Shown piece by piece: positions 7,491 through 14,678 of a stretch of 33,558 nt of DNA (positions are counted from its first letter, which is position 1; every line of letters begins with the position of its first letter). Below the pieces are notes generated by a model. The model ran no database searches and was not told where the DNA came from. It saw nothing but the letters and a program-made list of their open reading frames with translations. This stretch comes from an uncultured Oscillospiraceae bacterium (GTDB lineage Bacteria > Bacillota > Clostridia > Oscillospirales > Oscillospiraceae), in the NCBI GenBank assembly GCA_910584285.1, contig CAJTYK010000021.1, positions 1 to 33,558 of the forward strand, in the 5' to 3' direction. A program made the translations under genes and the position numbers.

Positions 7491-8302
7491 GCCGCCGTCC
7501 CCCCCATCCGTTCCCGAATCCCCTCGCCCAGCAGGCCCACGCCTAAGATCAGCAGAATGGCCGCCAGCGCCGGGAAAATGGTGCACCAAGGCAGGGTGAA
7601 CAGCACGCCCTGGGCGTCCTTCAGCATATAGCCCAGGCTGGGCTCGGTGGCGTTGACGCCGATGCCCAGATAGCTCATGGATGCCTCTGCCAACACGGCG
7701 TTATTAAAGCCTATAGTCAATCCGGACAGTAATACCGGCCAGAGATTGGGCAGGATGTGTACAAAGATGACGCGCAGATCGGGCACCCCCATGAGCCGGG
7801 CGGACTGCACAAAGTCCCGATCCCGGTACTTCAGGAACTCCCCCCGCACCAGCCGGGCGAAGCTGGGGATAAACAGCACCCCCAGGGCTCCGATGACGTT
7901 ATACTTCCCCGGCCCGGTGAGGGCCAGCACCACCAGCGCCAGCAGCACGCTGGGAAAGGCGGCCACCGCGTCGCACAACCGCATGATCAGCGCGTCCGCC
8001 ACACCGCCGTAGTAGCCGCACAGCGCCCCGATGACAAGGCCGCACACCGCCCCCACCGCCAGCACTGCCAGGGCGATGGTGAGGGTGGAGCCCGCCCCCT
8101 CCAGGGTGCGGGAGAGCACGTCCCGCCCCAGCTGGTCGCAGCCGAAGGGGTGGGCGGCGGAGGGCGGGGCGCTCCGATCCGGGGCGCTCACGGCGGTGGG
8201 ACTATAGGGCGTCCAGAGCAGGCCGGTGGCGGTAAACACCAGCATACAGGCCGTGAGTATGCCGCCGATGGTAAGATACCAACTTTTTTTCTTGACCTTC
8301 AT
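7487..8302 (-). CDS. Peptide-type ABC transporter permease (OppC/DppC-like)
   Basis: The 271-residue protein has an N-terminal membrane helix after the KVKKKSW start, the periplasmic-type segment HPFGCDQLGRDVLSRTLEG that is a hallmark of DppC/OppC, and five further membrane helices with the EAA loop (SARLMGVPDLRVIFVHILPN). ATG 8302 was chosen because the conserved sequence starts there; an in-frame start at 8344 would add an unlikely basic leader. It would form the channel with the OppB-like permease. The 132-base gap to the upstream permease gene is unusual for an opp operon and is filled by a palindromic repeat unit. Confidence 0.92.
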   Translation of the reverse strand: MKVKKKSWYLTIGGILTACMLVFTATGLLWTPYSPTAVSAPDRSAPPSAAHPFGCDQLGRDVLSRTLEGAGSTLTIALAVLAVGAVCGLVIGALCGYYGGVADALIMRLCDAVAAFPSVLLALVVLALTGPGKYNVIGALGVLFIPSFARLVRGEFLKYRDRDFVQSARLMGVPDLRVIFVHILPNLWPVLLSGLTIGFNNAVLAEASMSYLGIGVNATEPSLGYMLKDAQGVLFTLPWCTIFPALAAILLILGVGLLGEGIRERMGGTAA

Positions 8303-8368
8303 ACTTGTTTCCCCATAACAGCCCACGCCTCGTGGTCGTCGCAAAATGATACGGCAAGCTCCACGATG

Positions 8369-8434
8369 GAAGCGGGCTTCAAGTTCGCGAGTCTAAGACT
8401 CTTTTGCTTACTTTTTCTTTCAAGAAAAAGTAAG
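8369..8434 (-). repeat. Palindromic repeat unit, copy A (directly after the oppB-like stop)
   Basis: A perfect 13-bp palindrome with a 2-base centre (8407-8419 and 8422-8434) starts at the base after the stop codon of the permease gene. Reading leftward it is followed by CAAAAGAG, a second small palindrome (8390-8402) and GAAGC-N2-GCTTC (8369-8380). The same arrangement occurs at 23156-23207 after buk. It lies between two genes of one operon, so a terminator-like or stability role would change the ratio of the permeases. Confidence 0.8.
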
Positions 8435-9391
8435 TTATGTCCTTTCGATGCGGGGATCCATCACCCGGTAGAGCAGATCCGCCAGGAAATTGCAGCCCAC
8501 CACCACCGCCGCCAGCAGCACCACGATGGCCTGTACCACCGGGTAGTCCCGGTTGCCGATGGAGCTGATGAGCATACGGCCCAGGCCCGGTATGCCGAAC
8601 ACCTGCTCCACCACGATGGAGCCCGCCATGATGTCCCCGATGGCCATGGCCAGAAAGGTCACCACCGGGATCATGGCGTTGCGCAGCACGTGTCGCCGCA
8701 GGGCGGAGCCCCGGCTGTTGCCCTTGCTGTAGGCGGTGCGGATGTAGTCCTGATCCAGCTCGCCCAGAATGGAGCCCCGGAGGAGCTTCACCGTCATGGC
8801 GCTCTTGGGCAGGGCGATGGCCAGGGCGGGGTACACCAGAAAGGCCAGGTGGGCCCCCAGCTGGAGGGCCCCCGACTCGTTCCACAGGGGGACATACTCC
8901 GGCCGGAACCACTTGAGCACCAGGGCAAAGACGAACATCAGCCCGATACCCATGATGAAATTGGGCACCGACATGGTGATCTGGGTCAGCACCGTCACCG
9001 CCCGATCCACAATCCCCCCCGGCCGTCGGGCGGCGATAAGGCCCAGGGGCAACGAGATGGCCAAGATCAGCGCGAAGGACACCGCCGCCAGCATCAGCGT
9101 CACCTGCACCCGGCTGAGCACCAGCTCCGACACCGGCTTGTCAAATTTGAAGGACTGGCCGAAATCCCCCTGGGCAAAGGCGGACAGCCAGTGCCCGTAC
9201 CGCTCCCATACCGGCCGATCCAGGCCGTGCTTGGCCCGGAAGGCAGCCACCTGCTGGTCGGTGGCTTCGATGCCCAGCACCGAGGCGGTGGGGTCGCCGG
9301 GGATGACGGAGAACGCGGTAAAGGCCAGCACGCTCACCAGCAGCAGGGTGCCGATCAGCAGGGCCAGCCGCTTCAGCAAGGCTTTTCCCAT
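8435..9391 (-). CDS. Peptide-type ABC transporter permease (OppB/DppB-like)
   Basis: The 318-residue membrane protein has the OppB/DppB signature at its start (hydrophobic helix, then FSVIPGDPTASVLG), the RVQVTLMLAAVSF helix, and the EAA cytoplasmic loop (IRTAYSKGNSRGSALRRHVL) that contacts the ATPases, ending in RVMDPRIERT. Six membrane helices are visible. AAAGGGGGC precedes the ATG at 9391. It follows the binding-protein gene after 56 bases containing a strong stem-loop. Substrate class (oligopeptide, dipeptide, nickel or other) is not decided by the sequence. Confidence 0.94.
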   Translation of the reverse strand: MGKALLKRLALLIGTLLLVSVLAFTAFSVIPGDPTASVLGIEATDQQVAAFRAKHGLDRPVWERYGHWLSAFAQGDFGQSFKFDKPVSELVLSRVQVTLMLAAVSFALILAISLPLGLIAARRPGGIVDRAVTVLTQITMSVPNFIMGIGLMFVFALVLKWFRPEYVPLWNESGALQLGAHLAFLVYPALAIALPKSAMTVKLLRGSILGELDQDYIRTAYSKGNSRGSALRRHVLRNAMIPVVTFLAMAIGDIMAGSIVVEQVFGIPGLGRMLISSIGNRDYPVVQAIVVLLAAVVVGCNFLADLLYRVMDPRIERT

Positions 9392-9413
9392 GGGAGAAGC
9401 CCCCTTTCTGCGC

Positions 9414-9440
9414 GTTTCCCCCGCCGGAGGCGGGGGAAAC
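9414..9440. other. Stem-loop between binding protein and permease genes
   Basis: A perfect 12-bp stem (9414-9425 with 9429-9440) and a 3-base loop, with no T run on the minus strand. Stem-loops at this place in importer operons often stabilise the upstream mRNA so that the binding protein is made in excess over the membrane parts. Confidence 0.7.
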
Positions 9441-9447
9441 GGGTTGG

Positions 9448-11028
9448 TTATTTGTATCCGATGGTGGACATATCCAGCACGTAGGTGCAGTAGAAGGTGA
9501 AGCCCTCCAGATCGGGGTTCATCACCGCCAGCTCGCACATATCCTGGATCCACAGGCTGGCCGCCTTTTCGTTGAGGATCTCCTCCGCCCGCTTGTACAG
9601 GGCGGTCTGCTCCTCCTCGTCCAGGGAGGCCAGGGCCTGGGTCAGCACCTGATCGAACTCCTCGTCCTGGAAGGCAATGAAGTTCTTCCGGTTGTCGCTC
9701 ATGTAACGCACCAGCATCTCCCGGGCGGTCATGTCGTCCGCCGCGATGGCGCACACCGTGGACTGATAGTTCCGGCCCCGGTACACGTCGTCCACCCAGG
9801 TCTGCCACTCCACAGGGATCAGCTCGGCGGTGATGCCCACCGCCTTGAGCTGCTCGATGATCACCTGGGCGGCGTCCATATGCTGGGTGTAGTTGGAGGG
9901 CGCGGTGATGGTCATGGAGAACCCGTCGGGATAGCCCGCCTGGGCCAGCAGCTCCTTGGCCTTTTCCACATCGTGGGGGTACTTTTCCGCCAGCTCAGGC
10001 AGGAAGTACCTGCTCTGGGCGGGGTACATACTGGTGCCGGTGGCCACACCCGCCCCGTCGCACACAAAGTCGATGATGGCGGGCACGTCGATGGCGTAGT
10101 ACATGGCCTGACGCACCAGCTCGTTGTTGAAGGGCTCCACCGCGTTGTTCAGATAGAGGGCCTGCACCAGCTTCATGGTGTCCTGGAGGACGGTGAAGTC
10201 GTCCTTCACCTCGTTCTCCAGGGTGTTGGGCAGGTGGAGCACCAGATCCAGGGTGCCTCCCTTCAACCCGACCACAAGGGCGTTGGTGTCGGTGATGATC
10301 TTGAAAGTCACCTTGTCCAGCTTGGCGGCCTTCTCCTGGTTCCAGTAGCCGTCATACTTCTCCATCACCAGGCTGTCCTGGGGGGCGTAGGAGACGAACC
10401 GGAAGGGCCCGGTGCCGATCATGGTGTCGGTGATGGCGGGGCCGGAGTCCTTGGGGATGATGGCGGCGGTGAGGGAGTAGAGGAACTCCAGGCTGGGCTG
10501 GGCCAGCTCGATCACCACATGGGTCTCGTCCGGGGCTTCGATCTTGGAGACATTAGAAAACGCCGAGATCAGAGGCGTTCCTTCGTTCTCCGATCCGGCG
10601 CAGCGTTCCAGGGAATAGATCACATCTTCCGCCGTGACCGGCTTCCCGTCGTGGAACGTCACGCCCTCCCGCAGGGTGAAGGTGTACGTTTTGCCATCCG
10701 CAGAGAGCTCATAGTCACTGGCGACGGCCGGGATCACCGAGCCGTCGGGGCTGGCCTTCACCAGTCCCTCGAAGATGTTGAACAGAACCTCACGGATCCC
10801 TGCCGTAGCGGCCAGCTGGGGATCGAGGTTGCTCAAATCCTGTGCGATACCTACCGTGACTGAGTTCCCGTTGGGTAACTCGCCCGATTGTGCAGCGGAC
10901 GGCTGGCTCCCGCTGTTGCTCTCCCCCGGGGGGGTGGGCTCCGTGCCTCCTGTACATCCGTACAGTGAGGCCGGCAGCATGGCCAGCACGACCAGCAGCA
11001 AAAGGGCCCGTTTGACAAACTTGGGCAT
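9448..11028 (-). CDS. Peptide-type ABC transporter substrate-binding lipoprotein
   Basis: The 526-residue protein is an SBP family 5 (OppA/DppA) binding protein. It has a lipoprotein signal peptide with a hydrophobic core and lipobox-like SLYGC (Cys25), a Ser/Gly/Pro-rich linker, then the family pattern: NLDPQLA, FEGLVKASPDGSVIPAVA, YTFTLREGVTFHDGKPVTAEDVIYSL, and TGPFRFVSY. It should be anchored to the outer face of the membrane and deliver ligand to the permeases. AAAGGAAG precedes the ATG, and a promoter is about 60 bases upstream, so this is the first gene of the five-gene operon. Ligand unknown. Confidence 0.95.
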   Translation of the reverse strand: MPKFVKRALLLLVVLAMLPASLYGCTGGTEPTPPGESNSGSQPSAAQSGELPNGNSVTVGIAQDLSNLDPQLAATAGIREVLFNIFEGLVKASPDGSVIPAVASDYELSADGKTYTFTLREGVTFHDGKPVTAEDVIYSLERCAGSENEGTPLISAFSNVSKIEAPDETHVVIELAQPSLEFLYSLTAAIIPKDSGPAITDTMIGTGPFRFVSYAPQDSLVMEKYDGYWNQEKAAKLDKVTFKIITDTNALVVGLKGGTLDLVLHLPNTLENEVKDDFTVLQDTMKLVQALYLNNAVEPFNNELVRQAMYYAIDVPAIIDFVCDGAGVATGTSMYPAQSRYFLPELAEKYPHDVEKAKELLAQAGYPDGFSMTITAPSNYTQHMDAAQVIIEQLKAVGITAELIPVEWQTWVDDVYRGRNYQSTVCAIAADDMTAREMLVRYMSDNRKNFIAFQDEEFDQVLTQALASLDEEEQTALYKRAEEILNEKAASLWIQDMCELAVMNPDLEGFTFYCTYVLDMSTIGYK

Positions 11029-11086
11029 TTTGCTTCTTCCTTTCTACTGCATTTCTCGCAACTGTCAGTATTCAGTTGTCAGGGAC

Positions 11087-11114
11087 ATTGTAACACACCG
11101 GGCCGAAATTGCAA
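11087..11114 (-). promoter_or_regulatory. Promoter of the ABC importer operon
   Basis: Minus strand TTGCAA (11114-11109), 16-base spacer, TACAAT (11092-11087), about 60 bases before the binding protein start. Confidence 0.65.
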
Positions 11115-11152
11115 GAGTTAATTTCTTATGAAGACCGTCGGGCCTTCGGCGA

Positions 11153-11270
11153 CCTACTTTCTGCTCGTGCAGAAAGTAGGCAAAGACACGCTTAGGGGGT
11201 GGCCACCGGTTCGGCTCCGGGCCAAAGGGCGGCCCTGCGCTCACAGGTTGGCCACCCCCTAAGAACCCCC
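11153..11270 (+). repeat. Structured repeat unit, left copy (plus orientation)
   Basis: Reads in order: a 12-bp palindrome with TCGT loop (11153-11180), CAAAGA, CGCTTAGGGGG opening a perfect 15-bp stem (11191-11205 with 11249-11263), a GGCC-AAAGGGCGG-CC inner region, and AAGAACCCCC as the end. The same ordered elements recur on the minus strand at 11746-11629. See the finding on this element. Confidence 0.8.
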
Positions 11271-11628
11271 TTTTACGGGGGTGTCAGAGCGGGGATTGGT
11301 GATTGTCCTTCCGGCGCGGAGGGGATACGGACGCAGATCCCCCTGTCGCCGCTGCCGCTGAGTGGTGTGGGTACTGAGAAATGGGTGGGATCCATTGACA
11401 GTGCGCCTGAAGGTCGTGTGGTGCCTGCCGCGGTTGGTATCGGGCGCGTTCCTGGAACATGGCGGTTAGCCTGAGAAATTCAGGCGCTCAAAAGAGAACC
11501 CCGCGCCATCAGTACCTGAGAAAGGCAGGCCCGGTGTGGGCCGGAAATCGAAGGGAAATCCGTTCGTAAACAGCGCAAGCCGGTCACTCCCCCACCGCGC
11601 TAAAATCGGCGTGCCCTTGACCTTCCCG
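11271..11628. other. Interior of the inverted-unit element, no gene recognised
   Basis: These 358 bases lie between the two inverted structured units. Open frames occur but lack a ribosome site, a known domain or a plausible composition. I see only short local repeats such as CCCCC-N5-GGGGG at 11266-11282. It may be part of a structured RNA or unrelated filler. Confidence 0.5.
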
Positions 11629-11746
11629 GGGGTTCTTAGGGGGAAAGCCGACTGTGGAGATGGCCCGCCCTTTGGGCCGTCTCCACTCGGAGGCGTCCCC
11701 CTAAGCGCGCTCTTTGGTTACTTTCTCTCGCGAGAGAGAAAGTAAC
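11629..11746 (-). repeat. Structured repeat unit, right copy (minus orientation)
   Basis: Read on the minus strand: a 13-bp palindrome with a 4-base loop (11746-11717), CAAAGA, CGCTTAGGGGG opening a 10-bp outer stem (arms at 11636-11645 and 11695-11704 on the plus strand), an inner hairpin GTGGAGA...TCTCCAC around GGCCCAAAGGGCGGGCC, and CCCCCTAAGAACCCCC. It matches the left unit in order and in several exact words while the stem sequences differ. Confidence 0.8.
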
Positions 11747-11752
11747 GCCCCC

Positions 11753-11822
11753 GGCAGGGGCGCTGAGCGCCGGTGGCGCTCGTCCAGCGCCGACCGAGCC
11801 GAAGGCGAGACCCGCCCCTGCC
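11753..11822. repeat. Third GC-rich hairpin unit
   Basis: A 10-bp outer stem (11753-11762 with 11813-11822) encloses two small hairpins built on GGCGCT/AGCGCC. It starts six bases after the right palindrome, so that palindrome is flanked by structured units on both sides. Confidence 0.6.
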
Positions 11823-11846
11823 ACCCCCAGCGGGTTAAGGGGGCGC

Positions 11847-11880
11847 AACCCCACCCCTGCAAGGGGGGCTGCAAGGGGTT
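11847..11880 (-). terminator. Hairpin directly after the radical SAM gene
   Basis: AACCCC (11847-11852) pairs with GGGGTT (11875-11880), with repeated CCTTGCAG words between them. It begins at the base after the radical SAM stop codon. There is no T run, so 3' end protection is as likely as termination. Confidence 0.4.
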
Positions 11881-13275
11881 CTACCCCGCCTGCCGCTGGG
11901 CAGCGGCCTCCCCCTGCCCGCACTGGGCGCAACTGTGCCCGCAGCTCCACAGCCGCTGGGCGGTGGGATCCCACGCCTGGGCGTAGCCGTCGCACTTGGC
12001 GCACAGGTGCTCCGCCGTCTCCGGGGATTGCAGGTCGGTAGACTTGGCGCCGGTCTTTTCCACCATCTCCCGCAGCTTCTCCGGGTTCTCCAGCATGGGG
12101 CAGGGCTTCAGGTGGTTCTCGTTGAAGGGCTGGCCGTCGTGGTAGGCCATGAACATGGGGGAGCGCAGGCAGTCCAACAGGGATTTCTCCCGGATGTTGG
12201 AGTCGGAGTAATGGACGAACACGCAGGGATCCACGTCCCCATTGGCGTTGATGTGGAGATACCGCCGGCCGCCGGCGATGCAGCCCCCCACGTACTCCCC
12301 ATCGTTCTGGAAGTCGATGACAAACAGGGGCTTGGTTTTGCGGTAGGCCCGGATGCGGTCATACATCTGCTCCCGCTGCTCCGGAGAGGGCATCAGCTCC
12401 GGGGCGGCGTCGTTGCCCACGGGCATATAGTGGAAGTACCAGGCAAATTTGGCCCCCCAGTCCACCAGGTTGTCCACAAACTCCTCCGAGCTGATGGAGT
12501 CCAGATTGGCGCTGGTGTAGCAGCAGGAGGTGCCGAAGGGCAGCTTCCGGGCCTTCAGTATGTCCATAGCCCTCCGCACCTTCCGGAACACGCCCTCCCC
12601 CCGGCGTCCGTCGGTGGCCTCCTCAAAGCCCTCCACGCTGATGGCGGGGACAAAATTTTTCACCCGCAGCATCTGGTCGGCGAAGTCCTCGTCAATCAGG
12701 GTGGCGTTGGTGAAGCACAGGAACTCGCAGTCGCTGTGCTTGTTGCACAGGGCGATGAGGTCGTCCTTCCGCACCATGGGCTCGCCACCGGTGTAGATGT
12801 AGATGTAAACGCCCAGCTGTTTGCCCTGGGTGATGATGTCGTCGATCTCGTCGAAGGTCAGGTTCAGCTTGTTGCCGTACTCCGCCGCCCAGCAGCCGGT
12901 GCAGTGCAGGTTGCAGGCGGAGGTGGGATCCAGCAGAATGGCCCAGGGGATGTTGCAGCCGTACCGCTCCCGGGCCTCCTCCTGGATGGTCCAGCCGATG
13001 AGGTTACCGTTGAGCATAAAGTTCTCGAAGAAGGTCTTGCGCACCTCGTCGTCCACGTCCGTCCACATGGATCGGATCAGCCGATACCAGTTGTTGTCCG
13101 GGTTCTGGATCACCCTGCGGAAGGCGGCCCGCTGGTCGGGGAAGCTGTTGGGGCCGTTGCCGGCAAAGCGATCCACCCAGTCCATCAGCCTGGGAATATT
13201 GGCGTCAGGGTCCTTGTCCAGGTAGCCGTACATCGCCCGGAAGCCCGCCCGTTTTACGCTGTGCATCATACTCAT
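11881..13275 (-). CDS. Radical SAM protein with Cys-rich C-terminal region
   Basis: The 464-residue protein has an N-terminal helical part of about 105 residues, then a radical SAM core with CNLHCTGC (Cys121, 125, 128; CX3CX2C) to bind the SAM-cleaving cluster and TGGEP at 162-166 for the SAM amino group. The C-terminal part carries at least nine further cysteines, including GGCIAGG, DVDPCVF, LKPCPM, LCAKCDGY and SCGHSCAQC, resembling a SPASM-type region for auxiliary clusters. SPASM enzymes often modify peptides or other proteins, but no precursor peptide is evident here. ATG 13275 is preferred over an in-frame start at 13323, which adds unconserved-looking sequence. The TetR gene is 147 bases upstream in the same direction. 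Substrate unknown. Confidence 0.9.
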   Translation of the reverse strand: MSMMHSVKRAGFRAMYGYLDKDPDANIPRLMDWVDRFAGNGPNSFPDQRAAFRRVIQNPDNNWYRLIRSMWTDVDDEVRKTFFENFMLNGNLIGWTIQEEARERYGCNIPWAILLDPTSACNLHCTGCWAAEYGNKLNLTFDEIDDIITQGKQLGVYIYIYTGGEPMVRKDDLIALCNKHSDCEFLCFTNATLIDEDFADQMLRVKNFVPAISVEGFEEATDGRRGEGVFRKVRRAMDILKARKLPFGTSCCYTSANLDSISSEEFVDNLVDWGAKFAWYFHYMPVGNDAAPELMPSPEQREQMYDRIRAYRKTKPLFVIDFQNDGEYVGGCIAGGRRYLHINANGDVDPCVFVHYSDSNIREKSLLDCLRSPMFMAYHDGQPFNENHLKPCPMLENPEKLREMVEKTGAKSTDLQSPETAEHLCAKCDGYAQAWDPTAQRLWSCGHSCAQCGQGEAAAQRQAG

Positions 13276-13346
13276 TTGTCTCGCGTCCTTTCCGCGGGGG
13301 TCTTCCCCGCTGCTCAGGCCCATCTTACCTCCCCCGCCCCCGGGTT

Positions 13347-13375
13347 TCCATAGACAGAAAACGCGGCCCTGTCAA
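13347..13375 (-). promoter_or_regulatory. Candidate promoter of the radical SAM gene
   Basis: Minus strand TTGACA (13375-13370), 17-base spacer, TATGGA (13352-13347). The -35 box lies inside one arm of the preceding terminator hairpin and within a TGTCA-N6-TGACA inverted repeat that could be a TetR operator. Confidence 0.4.
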
Positions 13376-13393
13376 AAGTCTGACAAGGCCGCG
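13357..13393 (-). terminator. Terminator after the tetR-like gene
   Basis: A 13-bp stem with one G-U pair on the transcribed strand (13362-13374 with 13381-13393), 6-base loop, followed by TTTTC on the minus strand. Confidence 0.75.
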
Positions 13394-13422
13394 CCGATGT
13401 AAAATTTTGTCGAATTGTCCCG

Positions 13423-13983
13423 CTATTTCCCGTTTTTCTGGGCCAGCCGCTCCATGGTATAGTCCAGGCAGCCCCCCACCAGAATGTCGAAATCATCCAG
13501 CCGCTCGATGACGCTGGAGGGCATCCCCCGCTCCACCCAGCTCAACACAATGCTGGCCAACGCCTGGGTCAGCAGCTCGGTCATGAAGCTGATCTGATCC
13601 TCTGTCACGGCGTACCTCTGGGCGGCCAACCGGGTGCGGGCCTCCACCAGCGGGGCGGCCCAGCGGCGCAGATCATGCTCCACATAGCTGCGCTCATAGG
13701 CCCGGTATACGTTGAGCACCAGCGTCCGGTTCTCCCGCAGCAGGGTCAGCGCCTGCTCCAGCGGCTCCCGCCACTGCTCCGGATCCGTGACACCCAACCC
13801 GTCCAGCAGCTGCTGGATGCCGTAGTCCACCACGCCGTACAGATCGGAAAAGTGATAGTAGAACGCCTGCCGGGAGATGCCGCACCGCTCTACCAACTCC
13901 GTGACGGTGATGTCGTCCAGGCGCTTGGTCTGGAGTAGCTCCGCCAAGGCGCTCATGATCTGGTTTTTGGTAGACTTTGGCAT
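13423..13983 (-). CDS. TetR/AcrR family transcriptional regulator
   Basis: The 186-residue protein has a classic TetR N-terminal domain: STKNQIMSALAELLQTKRLD, then the helix-turn-helix ITVTELVERCGISRQAFYYH with FSDLYG (about residues 24-50). The C-terminal ligand domain (ENRTLVLNVYRAYERSY onwards) resembles the DhaS-type TetR_C_8 group. It has its own promoter and terminator and lies upstream of the radical SAM gene in the same direction, which suggests it controls that gene and itself. Paired TGTCA/TGACA words occur at both promoters. The ligand is unknown. Confidence 0.92.
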   Translation of the reverse strand: MPKSTKNQIMSALAELLQTKRLDDITVTELVERCGISRQAFYYHFSDLYGVVDYGIQQLLDGLGVTDPEQWREPLEQALTLLRENRTLVLNVYRAYERSYVEHDLRRWAAPLVEARTRLAAQRYAVTEDQISFMTELLTQALASIVLSWVERGMPSSVIERLDDFDILVGGCLDYTMERLAQKNGK

Positions 13984-14016
13984 TTTTTGTCGAACCTCCC
14001 CCGGCTGTTGGAAAGC

Positions 14017-14045
14017 ATTATACCGGGTTTTTCCCCAGGACGCAA
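14017..14045 (-). promoter_or_regulatory. Promoter of the tetR-like gene
   Basis: Minus strand TTGCGT (14045-14040), 17-base spacer and perfect TATAAT (14022-14017), about 30 bases before the start at 13983. A TTTGACA/TGTCAAA pair lies upstream at 14056-14081. Confidence 0.65.
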
Positions 14046-14096
14046 GAGACGGGCTTTTGACATTTTCCCTTAGCTGTCAAAGAACGGAGACGCGGC

Positions 14097-14678
14097 TCAC
14101 TCCGTCAGGCTGCCCTGCCGCTTCAGTCTGGCCAGGGCGAGCTGATACCGGAGCAGCATCGCCAGTGCCAGCGCGGCGAAGACCCCCGCCGGCCAAGAGC
14201 GCAGCACCGCCGCCAGAGGTGCCATCACCGCCAGCAGGAACAGGGCGGGCCTCCGCTGGGCCCGGTAATAGCGCGCCTTGTCCTCGTTGGAGGTGTGGAG
14301 CTGGAAGGGCTTCCCGTCGTTCTTTTTCTCCACAATCAGCAGCTCCCGGTTGTAGGTAGTGGCGTTGGAGGCCAGGCGACCCCCCGGCTCTGCCCAGGGG
14401 CGGGCCTCCACCTTGCCCACGTTCCAGTCCAGGTTCACGTTCTTGAACCACACCCGATAGCCGCAGTCCTCCAGGAAGCGGGCGTAGTCCTCCGCCTTGT
14501 CTCGGGACAGGTGGGCCACAAACTCCACGCAGTAGCGGTATTCCCCCGGATCGCAGGTCTCGAACTCGTACAGCAGCTTTTCCGTCCGTACCAGCCGCAG
14601 GCCTCGATCCGACATCTTATCCAGCCACCGGGCCTGGACCCCCAGCAGGCTCCAGAAGTAACGGTATCGCTTCTCCAT
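14097..14678 (-). CDS. DUF2812 domain-containing membrane protein
   Basis: The 193-residue protein fits the DUF2812 pattern: an N-terminal soluble part with WLDKMSDRGLRLVR, EYRYCVEF and GYRVWFKNVNLDWNVGK-like segments, then two hydrophobic segments near the C terminus (about 145-180). DUF2812 proteins are usually encoded next to PadR regulators, as here, and their role is unknown; membrane sensing or co-regulation has been guessed. AGGAGG is six bases before the ATG at 14678. The gene overlaps the PadR gene by 62 bases in another frame, so the two are tightly coupled. Confidence 0.88.
   Translation of the reverse strand: MEKRYRYFWSLLGVQARWLDKMSDRGLRLVRTEKLLYEFETCDPGEYRYCVEFVAHLSRDKAEDYARFLEDCGYRVWFKNVNLDWNVGKVEARPWAEPGGRLASNATTYNRELLIVEKKNDGKPFQLHTSNEDKARYYRAQRRPALFLLAVMAPLAAVLRSWPAGVFAALALAMLLRYQLALARLKRQGSLTE

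Noticed and set aside
7757..9484. Plus-strand frame of 575 residues opposite the permease genes
   Set aside because: Antisense to two clear permease genes, His/Gln-rich low-complexity translation, no ribosome site; typical of GC-rich DNA.
11199..11474. Open reading frame of 91 residues inside the hairpin element
   Set aside because: It begins within one arm of the left structured unit, has no ribosome site and no recognisable domain; its composition follows the repeat.
11536..11745. Open reading frame of 69 residues ending in FLSRERK
   Set aside because: Its end is simply the translation of the right palindrome, and it has no ribosome site; most likely spurious.
11153..11746. Group II intron, riboswitch or known large RNA
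   Set aside because: No reverse transcriptase gene, no intron domain V-like hairpin and no known riboswitch consensus was recognised; kept as an unknown structured element.
14056..14082. TTGACA on the plus strand as a promoter
   Set aside because: No matching -10 box and no rightward gene follows; more likely part of an inverted repeat upstream of tetR.
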